A stretch of 21,954 nt of DNA, taken from contig CABUAW010000042.1 in the NCBI GenBank assembly GCA_902489645.1, forward strand, positions 1 to 21,954, written 5' to 3'. Position 1 is the first letter of the stretch. Every line of letters begins with the position of its first letter. The translations under genes were made by a program, and so were the position numbers. The notes beneath the pieces are model-generated. The model had not been told where the DNA came from. It did no database searches and saw nothing but the letters and a program-made list of their open reading frames with translations. Source of the stretch: an uncultured Lachnospiraceae bacterium. GTDB lineage: Bacteria; Bacillota; Clostridia; Lachnospirales; Lachnospiraceae. Below are positions 6,706-13,886 of this stretch, one piece after another.

Positions 6706-8004
6706 TTATAGTGTTTTGTAAATCAACTGTTTCTCAGGAACCGGCGCTTTGCTTATTTCAAAAGCCCCGCATAGCCGTTCCAGCCATCCTTCGCCCAGCG
6801 GTTCACTGTGGTGCGCCCAGGCCAATATATCCCCGGCCTCCACGAAATCCCCGGTCTTTTTATAGAGGACAATTCCCGTCTCCGGCCGGATAATATCCTC
6901 CTTCGTTTCTCTTCCGGCCCCGATTTCCATAGCAAGACGCCCAAGCTCCAAAGCTCCGGCCTTCCGAATATAGCCCGTTTCCTTTGCGAACACCGGTGTG
7001 ACAAACTCCGCCCGGGGAAGAAGATTTGTATTTTCAATCTGGCGCACATCACCGCCCTGGACCCTCACCATAGCTTTTAACTTTTCCAACCCGCTTCCGT
7101 CAGCGATAACCGCTTCCATTTTCCGGCGTCCTTCGGCTTTATCCGAAGCCAGGCCCGCTTCCGCCAGAATATTGGCTCCGCTGCTTAAAACCAGTTCCGT
7201 GAAATCCTCCGGTCCCTGCCCCCGAAGCGTATCCACAGCCTCTTTCACTTCCAGGGCATTGCCGATGGCCAGCCCCAAAGGTTCATTCATATCCGTAATC
7301 ATCGCCCGAACCTTCCGGCCGCAGGCCTCTCCCAGATGAATCATCATTTTTGCAAGCTCTACGGCTTCCTTAGCAGTCTTCATAAAAGCGCCGTCGCCGT
7401 ATTTTACATCCAGTTCAATCACTTCCGCTCCGGCCGCCAGTTTTTTTGAAATAATGCTCGAGGCAATCAGCGGAATGGAGGCTACCGTCCCGGTCACATC
7501 CCGAAGCGCATACAGTTTCTTATCTGCCGGGACCAGACTTTCTGTCTGTCCAATGACGGCAATTCCTATCTCCTGCACCTGACGTATAAAGGCCTCTTTA
7601 TCCAGATAACAATTAAAGCCGCGAATCGATTCCAGCTTATCCAGCGTTCCTCCGGTAGAGCCGAGTCCACGGCCCGACATCTTCGCCACTTTCGCGCCGC
7701 AGGCGGCCAGCATTGGCCCCAGGGCCAGCGTTGTTTTGTCGCCCACGCCTCCGGTGGAATGTTTGTCCACCTTCACTCCCGCAACGGAACTCAAATCAAT
7801 GGTCTCACCGCTCATCATCATGGCCATTGTCAGCGCCGACGTCTCCCGAACTGTCATTCCCTTCAGGCAAATGGCCATCAACAGCGCGCTCACCTGGTAA
7901 TCCGGAATTTCTCCGGCCACATAGCTCTCAATCCACCAGCGGATTTCCGCTTCTGTCAGTTCTTCTCCCCACCGTTTTTTCTCAATAATATCCACAAAGC
8001 GCAA
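6706..8004 (-). CDS. pdp: Pyrimidine-nucleoside phosphorylase (TTG start)
   Basis: The 432-residue enzyme cleaves uridine, deoxyuridine and thymidine with phosphate to give the base and (deoxy)ribose-1-phosphate, for nucleoside salvage in the cytoplasm. The phosphate-binding KHSTGGVGDK lies at residues 81-90 and the signature MSGRGLGSTGGTLDKLES at 109-126. The N-terminus MRFVDIIEKKRWGEELTEAEI matches the family exactly from a TTG codon (8002-8004) that follows GGGGGTG. A nearby ATG at 8006-8008 is in another frame. The gene starts 14 bp after the SGNH hydrolase stop. The first codon therefore probably limits translation. Confidence 0.95.
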   Translation of the reverse strand: MRFVDIIEKKRWGEELTEAEIRWWIESYVAGEIPDYQVSALLMAICLKGMTVRETSALTMAMMMSGETIDLSSVAGVKVDKHSTGGVGDKTTLALGPMLAACGAKVAKMSGRGLGSTGGTLDKLESIRGFNCYLDKEAFIRQVQEIGIAVIGQTESLVPADKKLYALRDVTGTVASIPLIASSIISKKLAAGAEVIELDVKYGDGAFMKTAKEAVELAKMMIHLGEACGRKVRAMITDMNEPLGLAIGNALEVKEAVDTLRGQGPEDFTELVLSSGANILAEAGLASDKAEGRRKMEAVIADGSGLEKLKAMVRVQGGDVRQIENTNLLPRAEFVTPVFAKETGYIRKAGALELGRLAMEIGAGRETKEDIIRPETGIVLYKKTGDFVEAGDILAWAHHSEPLGEGWLERLCGAFEISKAPVPEKQLIYKTL

Positions 8005-8018
8005 TCATTTCACCCCCG

Positions 8019-8621
8019 TTATCCACAAATCCCCTTCATTTTCCGGTAAGTATCACAGAAAATCTCCGCCATTACCGCATAGCCTTCTCTCGTCGGATGA
8101 ACGCCGTCCTGAAAGGCCCGGTGTATTCCTTTCTTTTCCAGATATTCCGGAAAATCTTTTTGGAAATCCACATAGGGAATCTGCTTCTTTTCACAATAAT
8201 TCAAAAGCCATTCTCTGTATTTACGAAATAAATCCATTGTTTCCTCAATGCTAAAAAAGCTGTACCAGCAGTTTTTCAGCATTGCCCCGTCCACCTGAAT
8301 CGGAATACCAATCATCGGTGAAATATTCGCCGCCAGGGCCTTACCAATCATCATGTCCATGCTTTCCCGTGTATGCGCCTGGGGAATTCCCATGAGAATA
8401 TCATTCGCCCCCGCCATAATGAATACTTCCTTCGGATGGTTCCAAACCACGTCCTCCATAAACCGGACGTTCATGCCATCGGCCGTATCGCCGTTTTCAC
8501 CTTTATTTAAAATATGTATTCCCAACGCCTGTGACGCCAGACAGGGCCAGGCATACCGGCCGCTCACGCCATAACCATATACAATACTGTCTCCCAGACA
8601 CACTAAATCTACTGTTTCCAT
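8019..8621 (-). CDS. SGNH/GDSL-family hydrolase
   Basis: This 200-residue cytoplasmic protein has the SGNH blocks: LGDSI with nucleophile Ser12, a block II Gly near residue 44, GAND with Asn73, and DGVH with Asp172 and His175. Such enzymes hydrolyse esters such as acyl or acetyl groups; the lack of a signal peptide suggests a soluble intracellular substrate, possibly an acetylated sugar or acyl thioester. Its ATG follows GGGGGA. It leads an operon with pdp and the DUF2804 gene. The true substrate cannot be told. Confidence 0.9.
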   Translation of the reverse strand: METVDLVCLGDSIVYGYGVSGRYAWPCLASQALGIHILNKGENGDTADGMNVRFMEDVVWNHPKEVFIMAGANDILMGIPQAHTRESMDMMIGKALAANISPMIGIPIQVDGAMLKNCWYSFFSIEETMDLFRKYREWLLNYCEKKQIPYVDFQKDFPEYLEKKGIHRAFQDGVHPTREGYAVMAEIFCDTYRKMKGICG

Positions 8622-8654
8622 TCAAATCCCCCGTTTATCCTTTTACTTAATTTT

Positions 8655-8683
8655 AGTATAGCATTAAAAAAGGACATTGTGAA
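8655..8683 (-). promoter_or_regulatory. Promoter of the SGNH hydrolase-pdp-DUF2804 operon
   Basis: TTCACA (8678-8683), 17 bp, TATACT (8655-8660) on the minus strand. The -35 box lies inside the 3' arm of the terminator of the preceding gene. Confidence 0.7.
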
Positions 8684-8704
8684 TGTTAAACTCCACAATG
8701 CCCT
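8666..8704 (-). terminator. Terminator of the L,D-transpeptidase gene
   Basis: AGGGCATTGTG and CACAATGTCCT form an 11-bp stem (one G-T pair) around a 12-base loop and are followed by six T, 15 bases past the stop codon. Confidence 0.85.
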
Positions 8705-8718
8705 GTTTGTCAAAAGAA

Positions 8719-10098
8719 TTAATAATACATGATGACCGGCGTCCCCACTTCAATATTCCAGAAAATGGAAGAGCAGGCATCATACGGCGTATTAATACAG
8801 CCATGAGAACCCGCATTCAGATACTCGGTGCCGCCATAAACGGAACGCCACAATGAATCGTGAATACCCACGCCGCCGACAACCTGCATCCAGAAGTTTA
8901 CCGGCGTCCGGTAATCCTCTCCGACAAGAATCGTATTCTGTGACCGGCAGTTAATAAAATAAACCCCTGACGGCGTGCCATGGCCAGTATTCATGGTTCC
9001 GGAAGTAATCGGTGTGGATACAAAAACCTCGCCGTTTTTATAATACCACATATACTGTCCGGATAAGTCGATTTCCACATACGTATAACCAATGTCATCC
9101 GGCGAATTCGGGTCGAGGTTATTGTATGGCGTCATATAGTACGCCGGGTCGCGGCTTGCTGTCCGTTTGTTTTCTATATCGTCCATCAGCAGATGAATCT
9201 CCGTATCCACATCGGTTCCCCAGCCATAGGTTCCCGGTTCCAAAGTAATCTCATAGCCTCTGGAGGACCAGAAATTTCTGTAGGTATTTACCGTATCATA
9301 TTTATTTGCCAGTTCGCACAGATAGCTATAAGCGCCGTCCCAGGACACATATAAGCTGCCGTCATCGTTCTTCCGTACCCACTGTCGAATCTGCTCTTTG
9401 CCAATTTTTTCTTCATTACCATGGAAATTATAGGTAATCTCGGCCTGGCAGATTTCGTCAACCTTTTTCAGTTCATCCTGAATTTCCGGCGATTCGGTCG
9501 TAATCTCCGGTTCTTCGTAACATCCGACTTCCTCCAGATTAATCTCCGTCTCACCCTTGCTCATGGCGCTGGCAATAACTTTTTTCACATCATCTTTTTT
9601 CAGTGTATTGCCTTTAACTTCCTCGACCAGATGGAATCCGCTGTCGTCAATCGTCAGGGACGCGTTGGACGGCGCCGTCATCTCCTGGGTCATACACTGA
9701 AGCTCGTCTATCTTCTTATTCAGTTTTTCCTCATTCCACTCGTAGGCTGCATGTACCTCATAATCTGTCTGATTGAAAAATTTTATCGGCCAGGACCAGC
9801 CCATCTCTTTTTCCTTGAGAGTATCCACTTCATCAAAATTATAATTAAAGTCGAAATCCTTTCCGGATAAAACTTCCGTTGTTCCGTCAATGGTTGCAAC
9901 ATTCATCTCATAATTTTCCATCGTCTGCTCCAACGCCGCCTTGACCTCTTCCGGAGACTGATTCGACACTTCCATACCATTAATAAACGTATTCATATAA
10001 AATACTTTACTGAAATAAACGGACACGCCGACATAGCATGCAATTAAAAAAACGAAAACGCATCCGACAACAATTAATATTATTTTTTTCCTGCTCAT
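8719..10098 (-). CDS. L,D-transpeptidase (YkuD domain) with N-terminal anchor
   Basis: The 459-residue protein starts MSRKKIILIVVGCVF, with one membrane helix (about residues 5-28), then a long extracellular region of the peptidoglycan-binding type seen in clostridial L,D-transpeptidases, and a C-terminal YkuD catalytic domain. The HGTPSGVYFI strand, the GIHD histidine and SHGCIN with the nucleophile Cys at about residue 434 are present. The enzyme links peptidoglycan stems by 3-3 bonds or attaches proteins at the cell surface, and such enzymes resist most beta-lactams. I chose the ATG at 10096-10098 with AGGAAG upstream; an in-frame TTG 27 bases earlier is less likely. It forms a single-gene unit. 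Confidence 0.93.
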   Translation of the reverse strand: MSRKKIILIVVGCVFVFLIACYVGVSVYFSKVFYMNTFINGMEVSNQSPEEVKAALEQTMENYEMNVATIDGTTEVLSGKDFDFNYNFDEVDTLKEKEMGWSWPIKFFNQTDYEVHAAYEWNEEKLNKKIDELQCMTQEMTAPSNASLTIDDSGFHLVEEVKGNTLKKDDVKKVIASAMSKGETEINLEEVGCYEEPEITTESPEIQDELKKVDEICQAEITYNFHGNEEKIGKEQIRQWVRKNDDGSLYVSWDGAYSYLCELANKYDTVNTYRNFWSSRGYEITLEPGTYGWGTDVDTEIHLLMDDIENKRTASRDPAYYMTPYNNLDPNSPDDIGYTYVEIDLSGQYMWYYKNGEVFVSTPITSGTMNTGHGTPSGVYFINCRSQNTILVGEDYRTPVNFWMQVVGGVGIHDSLWRSVYGGTEYLNAGSHGCINTPYDACSSIFWNIEVGTPVIMYY

Positions 10099-10246
10099 TT
10101 CTCTGTCTTCCTGTATTAAATCCAAAACCTGCCTGAACTTAATATTCCCTTTTCTGAATAGAATTAAAACTATGTTGCATAATAAGGTGTATAAACCCTT
10201 CCATGGATTTATAAAAACTATTAAACATTTGAAAGGAGTCTACACA

Positions 10247-10408
10247 ATGAGTAAAAATGCTTGTATCCAGTGTTCTATCAAAGAATGTAAACATCACTGC
10301 GGTGACGAAAACTACTGTACTTTAAATCAGATTAAAGTTGGTACCCACGAAAGCCATCCGACAAAAATCGAATGTACAGACTGTGAATCTTTCGTTTTCA
10401 GAGCATAA
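10247..10408 (+). CDS. DUF1540 family small Cys-rich protein
   Basis: The 53-residue protein MSKNACIQCSIKECKHH contains CxxC, CxxxC and later CxxC cysteines (CTDCESF), the pattern of DUF1540, a small probably metal-binding protein common in Clostridia and of unknown function. The ATG at 10247 follows GAAAGGAG by 8 bases. An earlier in-frame ATG would add 25 unrelated residues with no ribosome binding site. It is the only plus-strand protein gene in the window and is divergent from the L,D-transpeptidase gene. Confidence 0.9.
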   Translation: MSKNACIQCSIKECKHHCGDENYCTLNQIKVGTHESHPTKIECTDCESFVFRA

Positions 10409-10426
10409 TATGTGCTAAAACGAAAC

Positions 10427-10475
10427 GGGGCTGCTGCACGAATCCTTTAGTTTGGGCACGGCCCCTTTTCTTTTT
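10427..10475. terminator. Bidirectional terminator between convergent genes
   Basis: GGGGCTG and CGGCCCC form a 7-bp stem. On the plus strand it is followed by TTTTCTTTTT, which ends the DUF1540 transcript; on the minus strand it is followed by GTTTCGTTTT just past the epimerase stop. Confidence 0.7.
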
Positions 10476-11382
10476 AAGAAAATTCCATAAAATAAGCGGC
10501 CTCAAACACTTCTCCGGGCGCGAGACACTGTATCCAGTCTTTTTCGGATATATCTCCGGAAAAGCCTTCCCGGTCACACCGTCCGTACCACGGTTCAATA
10601 CATACAAACGGCGCCTGTTTTCCCGGAGGAGACCATATGCCAAATAAAGGGGCGGCAAAGGTCACCGTAACATACGGACGCTTATCCGGACGCATTAAAT
10701 ACACCCGCGTTGTCTGCCTCTCAAAAATCAGGGTATCCCTTCTAAAAGTTCCTCTTTCAAACCGGTAAAGTCCCTGTTCCAACGGCAATTCATATTCCTG
10801 CGGTTCATAAAGCCCTCTCCGGCTCAGTGAATGGAATTTTGGATTTCCCCGGCCTTCCATATCAAAACCGATATAATAATCCGTCTGGGCCTGTCCTTTC
10901 TGCAGCGGACACCGAAACGCCGGATGTCCTCCAATCGAAAAGAACATCGTCTCCGTATCCCGGTTTGTCACAACCCATTTCACCTCAAGAATCCGTCCCC
11001 GCAGGCGGTAACGAATCGCCAGATGAAAGTCAAACGGATAGCTCTTTTTGGTTATTTCGTCCGAATCCAGAACAAACCAAATCTGGTCGTCCGTCTCAGC
11101 GCTTTTGCTAAAAAGCATATCCCGGGCAAAGCCATGGCGCGGCATCCGGTATTCCCGGCCTTTATAACGGTAGGTCTGTCCATTCAAAGCTCCGACAACC
11201 GGAAATAAAACGGGTGAACGCCGTCCCCAGTAATCCGGGTCCCCATTCCATATGTACTCTGTCCTATTCGCCGTACTTTTCACCGACATAAGCTCGGCGC
11301 CCTGATTGTTTATGTAAACAATTAAATCATCATTCCTCAGAAGATAAAAGCGGGACACCTGTTTTCTCTTAAAAAGTCCCAT
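10474..11382 (-). CDS. Aldose 1-epimerase family protein (LacX-like)
   Basis: The 302-residue protein belongs to the galactose mutarotase-like superfamily. It has PVLFPVVG (57-64), HGFAR (83-87), GGHPAF with His153, and IEPWYG with Glu263, the likely acid/base pair for interconverting alpha and beta anomers of a sugar. The family version is the short LacX/YeaD type rather than GalM. It could act on galactose, which would fit the galactofuran genes nearby, but it has its own promoter and lies beyond the LysR terminator. The ATG follows GGGGGTG. Confidence 0.88.
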   Translation of the reverse strand: MGLFKRKQVSRFYLLRNDDLIVYINNQGAELMSVKSTANRTEYIWNGDPDYWGRRSPVLFPVVGALNGQTYRYKGREYRMPRHGFARDMLFSKSAETDDQIWFVLDSDEITKKSYPFDFHLAIRYRLRGRILEVKWVVTNRDTETMFFSIGGHPAFRCPLQKGQAQTDYYIGFDMEGRGNPKFHSLSRRGLYEPQEYELPLEQGLYRFERGTFRRDTLIFERQTTRVYLMRPDKRPYVTVTFAAPLFGIWSPPGKQAPFVCIEPWYGRCDREGFSGDISEKDWIQCLAPGEVFEAAYFMEFS

Positions 11383-11420
11383 AATCGCACCCCCGACACA
11401 TATCTATGTCAACCTCTTTC

Positions 11421-11449
11421 ATTTTAGCATAATAATCCCGAGATAACAA
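11421..11449 (-). promoter_or_regulatory. Promoter of the aldose 1-epimerase gene
   Basis: TTGTTA (11444-11449), 17 bp, TAAAAT (11421-11426), with TGC before the -10 box (extended -10). Confidence 0.6.
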
Positions 11450-11469
11450 TGCGATTTACCCAAAATTAA

Positions 11470-11506
11470 GAAACAATTAATAGTTATAACTTTTAGTTAT
11501 TGTTTC
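11470..11506. repeat. Nested palindrome upstream of the epimerase gene
   Basis: Arms GAAACAAT and ATTGTTTC enclose a perfect 10-bp palindrome AGTTATAACT (11482-11491). It lies about 20 bp upstream of the epimerase -35 box and about 17 bp upstream of the plus-strand -35 box, so it could be an operator serving either promoter. Confidence 0.45.
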
Positions 11507-11522
11507 AATAAATAATATGTAT

Positions 11523-11551
11523 TTTACATTTATATCCAGATTACCTATAAT
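11523..11551 (+). promoter_or_regulatory. Plus-strand promoter of a candidate small RNA
   Basis: TTTACA (11523-11528), 17 bp, TATAAT (11546-11551). No protein gene follows on the plus strand before the terminator at 11679-11730. Confidence 0.6.
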
Positions 11552-11570
11552 ATAACCAAGGTTATATTAT
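11547..11570. promoter_or_regulatory. Palindromic operator over the small RNA promoter
   Basis: Arms ATAATATAACC and GGTTATATTAT (11 bp, perfect) are separated by AA. The site covers the -10 box and the predicted start, as expected for repression. Its core ATAAC-N4-GTTAT has the dyad form of LysR-type sites (T-N11-A family), so the LysR gene 170 bp away is a candidate binder. Confidence 0.5.
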
Positions 11571-11730
11571 TAACGGGAAAACACCACCGGCGGATGATAC
11601 TTTCAAGCAGTATCGTCTGTCCGGGATACCGGCTTCCTAAGTTGCCATTTTGGAGATATATACCTAAGCCCTCAATACAAAAAGAAGCATCACTCAGTCT
11701 CGTCCTTGCAACAGTGATACTTCTTTTTTT
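11559..11730 (+). ncRNA. Candidate structured small RNA
   Basis: A consensus promoter and a strong terminator bound about 172 nt without a ribosome-bound frame. Inside, GATGATACT/AGTATCGTC form a 9-bp stem flanked by a CCGG/CCGG pair; CCGG-GATA-CCGG can form an alternative hairpin; GGCTT/AAGCC enclose a CCA-TTT-TGG hairpin. I do not recognise a known family (not tmRNA, SRP RNA or a riboswitch I know), and 6S RNA or raiA RNA cannot be excluded. It could also be an antisense transcript overlapping nothing but the LysR 3' flank. Confidence 0.45.
11679..11730. terminator. Bidirectional terminator of LysR gene and candidate small RNA
   Basis: AAAAAGAAGCATCAC and GTGATACTTCTTTTT form a 15-bp stem (one wobble pair) around a 20-base loop. 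T-runs follow on both strands, so it can end the LysR transcript and the plus-strand transcript. Confidence 0.85.
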
Positions 11731-11741
11731 CTACAATCTTT

Positions 11742-12722
11742 TTAATCTTTTTTCAATCTGGACTCTTCGGATTTCCAATTTCCGCTCCATTCCACACTTG
11801 TATCCGCATAATATATATAATGGAATTCTTTACGCTCTTTCAAATACTTTTTTGTAAATTCGATGAACTGATTCATCGCATGTGTCCTCGGACGGTTTTT
11901 AAGGCAAAAGAAACCGATGTCCCAGTTGAACCCTTCTTTAATCTTTACGGCTTTGATATCCGGCAATTGGCTTTTTTCCACCAACGGCCGCGGCAGTATG
12001 GAAACCCCCAGATTCGAATCTACCAATTTCAGCGGAAAGTCCCACTGACTGCTCTTGGCCGTCACATTCGGCGTAAATCCCGCCTGCATACAAAGCTGCA
12101 TAATGTCGTCATAGAGAAGGTATTGTTCATTCATTAAAACGAAATTCTCATCTTTGATATCCCGGATGCTGATGGTATCCACCGCCGCATAGGCCTTGCT
12201 CTTATTGACCACCGCAACGCCTTCGTCGTGGGTCAATGGAATAACCAGTACATCCCGGGCAATCGGTACGTTTTCCGAAAGCATGCCGAGCCCCAAATCC
12301 AGCCGCTCTTCCCTCAGAGCCACATTGATATCCTTTGTGCCTTCACCGGAAACCGAAATATGAATTCCCGGATACTGCTTCTGGAAATCACAAATTAATT
12401 CAAAATAGCATAAAAATCCAAGAATATTTGGAATACCTATTTTGATTTCCCCTTGATTTGACAAGCGGACATCCTCAATCATTTTGTAAATGTCCTGAAA
12501 CTGCTGAATCAAAAATACGGATTTTTGAAGCAGCGCCTGTCCCGTATCCGTCAGTTCGAAGCTTTTATTCGTTCTCTCAATCAGCACTGTATTCAGCTCA
12601 GTCTCCAAAATACGGATGCTTTTGCTCAGGGCCGGTTGTGAGAGATGCAGATGCTCTGACGCCTTACGGAAATTTCTTGTCTTCGCCAATTCCACAAAAT
12701 ATTCTAATTGTCGAATATCCAC
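11742..12722 (-). CDS. LysR-type transcriptional regulator (GTG start)
   Basis: The 326-residue protein has an N-terminal winged helix (residues 1-60: DIRQLEYFVELAKTRNFRKASEHLHLSQPALSKSIRILE) and a C-terminal periplasmic-binding-like effector domain that senses a small metabolite. I chose the GTG at 12720-12722, which follows AAAGGGGTG; it gives the usual LysR start. An in-frame GTG 48 bases upstream lacks a ribosome binding site. Unlike most LysR genes it has no divergent neighbour. It lies 54 bp downstream of glf in the same direction and may be read through from the glycan operon. The effector and targets are unknown. Confidence 0.92.
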   Translation of the reverse strand: MDIRQLEYFVELAKTRNFRKASEHLHLSQPALSKSIRILETELNTVLIERTNKSFELTDTGQALLQKSVFLIQQFQDIYKMIEDVRLSNQGEIKIGIPNILGFLCYFELICDFQKQYPGIHISVSGEGTKDINVALREERLDLGLGMLSENVPIARDVLVIPLTHDEGVAVVNKSKAYAAVDTISIRDIKDENFVLMNEQYLLYDDIMQLCMQAGFTPNVTAKSSQWDFPLKLVDSNLGVSILPRPLVEKSQLPDIKAVKIKEGFNWDIGFFCLKNRPRTHAMNQFIEFTKKYLKERKEFHYIYYADTSVEWSGNWKSEESRLKKD

Positions 12723-12776
12723 AGCTTCACCCCTTTGTTGTTTAATATAACCCTTTTGTCCGCTTCCCACACGGAC

Positions 12777-13874
12777 TTATAATTCCTTTGAAACCAATTC
12801 CAGCGCCGCTTCAATAACCTTATCCATATCATAATACTGATAATTTCCGAGGCGGCCGCCGAATATAACCCTATCCTCCTTTGCTGCTAATTTTTTATAT
12901 TCCTCGAACAACGCATTATTCGTGTCGTTGTTCACCGGATAATACGGCTCCATACCTACCTTCCATTCGGAAGAATATTCTCTGGAAATTACCGTCTTTT
13001 CCTGCTGTCCAAATTCAAAATGTTTATGTTCGATAATCCGTGTATATGGCACTTCCCTCGCCGTATAATTTACAACGGCATTTCCCTGATAATTATCGCA
13101 ATCCAGCACCTCTGTCTCAAAACGCACGGAACGGTATTCCAGGGCGCCCAGTTTATAGCCATAAAATTCATCAATCATTCCTGTAAACAGCGTCTTTTTG
13201 GCAATATCCGGATTTTCTTTGATAAATTCAAAGTAATCCGTATTTGTTTTCACATCAACGCCGTCCAGCATTTTCTCAATAATCTTTGTGTAGCCGCCCA
13301 TCGGTATTCCCTGGAAACGGTCATTAAAATAGTTATTATCATAAGTGAAACGAAGCGGCAGACGCTTGATAATAAATGCCGGAAGCTCCGTACAGTCACG
13401 TCCCCACTGCTTCTCCGTATATCCCTTTACCAGCTTTTCATAAACATCACGGCCGGCCAGTGATAAAGCCTGCTCTTCCAGGTTCTTCGGTTCTTCAATG
13501 TGAAGCTCCGCAATCTGCTTTGCGATAATATCTTTTGCTTCCTGCGGTGTGCGGATATTCCACATTTTGCTGAAAGTATTCATGTTAAACGGCAGGTTGT
13601 ACAATTCGTCCTTATATACGGCCACCGGAGAATTAATATAATTATTAAACTCCGCAAACTGATTGACATATTCCCATGTCGCCTTGTTGGACGTATGGAA
13701 AATATGCGCCCCGTACTTGTGTACATTAATTCCTTCAATCTCTTCACAATAAACATTTCCGCCAATATGCGGCCGCTTATCGATGACCAGACAGGTCTTT
13801 CCCTTCTTTTTTGCTTCAAAGGCAAATACCGAGCCAAATAATCCTGCGCCCACAACTAAATAATCGTATTTCAT
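12777..13874 (-). CDS. glf: UDP-galactopyranose mutase
   Basis: The 365-residue flavoenzyme converts UDP-galactopyranose to UDP-galactofuranose, the donor for galactofuranosyltransferases, in the cytoplasm. The FAD-binding GAGLFG lies at residues 9-14, followed by IDKRPHIGGN (31-40), KYGAHIFHTSN (53-63) and YTEKQWGRD. The length is typical. The ATG follows AAGGAG. It closes the biosynthetic part of the operon, directly after two GlfT2-like transferases that should use its product. Confidence 0.97.
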   Translation of the reverse strand: MKYDYLVVGAGLFGSVFAFEAKKKGKTCLVIDKRPHIGGNVYCEEIEGINVHKYGAHIFHTSNKATWEYVNQFAEFNNYINSPVAVYKDELYNLPFNMNTFSKMWNIRTPQEAKDIIAKQIAELHIEEPKNLEEQALSLAGRDVYEKLVKGYTEKQWGRDCTELPAFIIKRLPLRFTYDNNYFNDRFQGIPMGGYTKIIEKMLDGVDVKTNTDYFEFIKENPDIAKKTLFTGMIDEFYGYKLGALEYRSVRFETEVLDCDNYQGNAVVNYTAREVPYTRIIEHKHFEFGQQEKTVISREYSSEWKVGMEPYYPVNNDTNNALFEEYKKLAAKEDRVIFGGRLGNYQYYDMDKVIEAALELVSKEL

Positions 13875-13886
13875 ATTTTCTACTCC

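Noticed and set aside
5919..6893. A 324-codon open frame on the plus strand
   Set aside because: It lies antisense across the DUF2804 gene and the end of pdp, has no ribosome binding site and a Pro/Arg/Ile-rich composition typical of a shadow frame.
10172..10246. Upstream in-frame ATG that would lengthen the DUF1540 protein by 25 residues
   Set aside because: No ribosome binding site precedes it, whereas GAAAGGAG precedes the ATG at 10247.
11594..11857. An 87-codon frame across the small RNA candidate
   Set aside because: It has no ribosome binding site, runs through the terminator and into the antisense of the LysR gene.
12758..12776. Hairpin GTCCG/CGGAC after glf as a terminator
   Set aside because: The stem is only 5 bp and is followed by AAAAGGG rather than a T-run on the minus strand.
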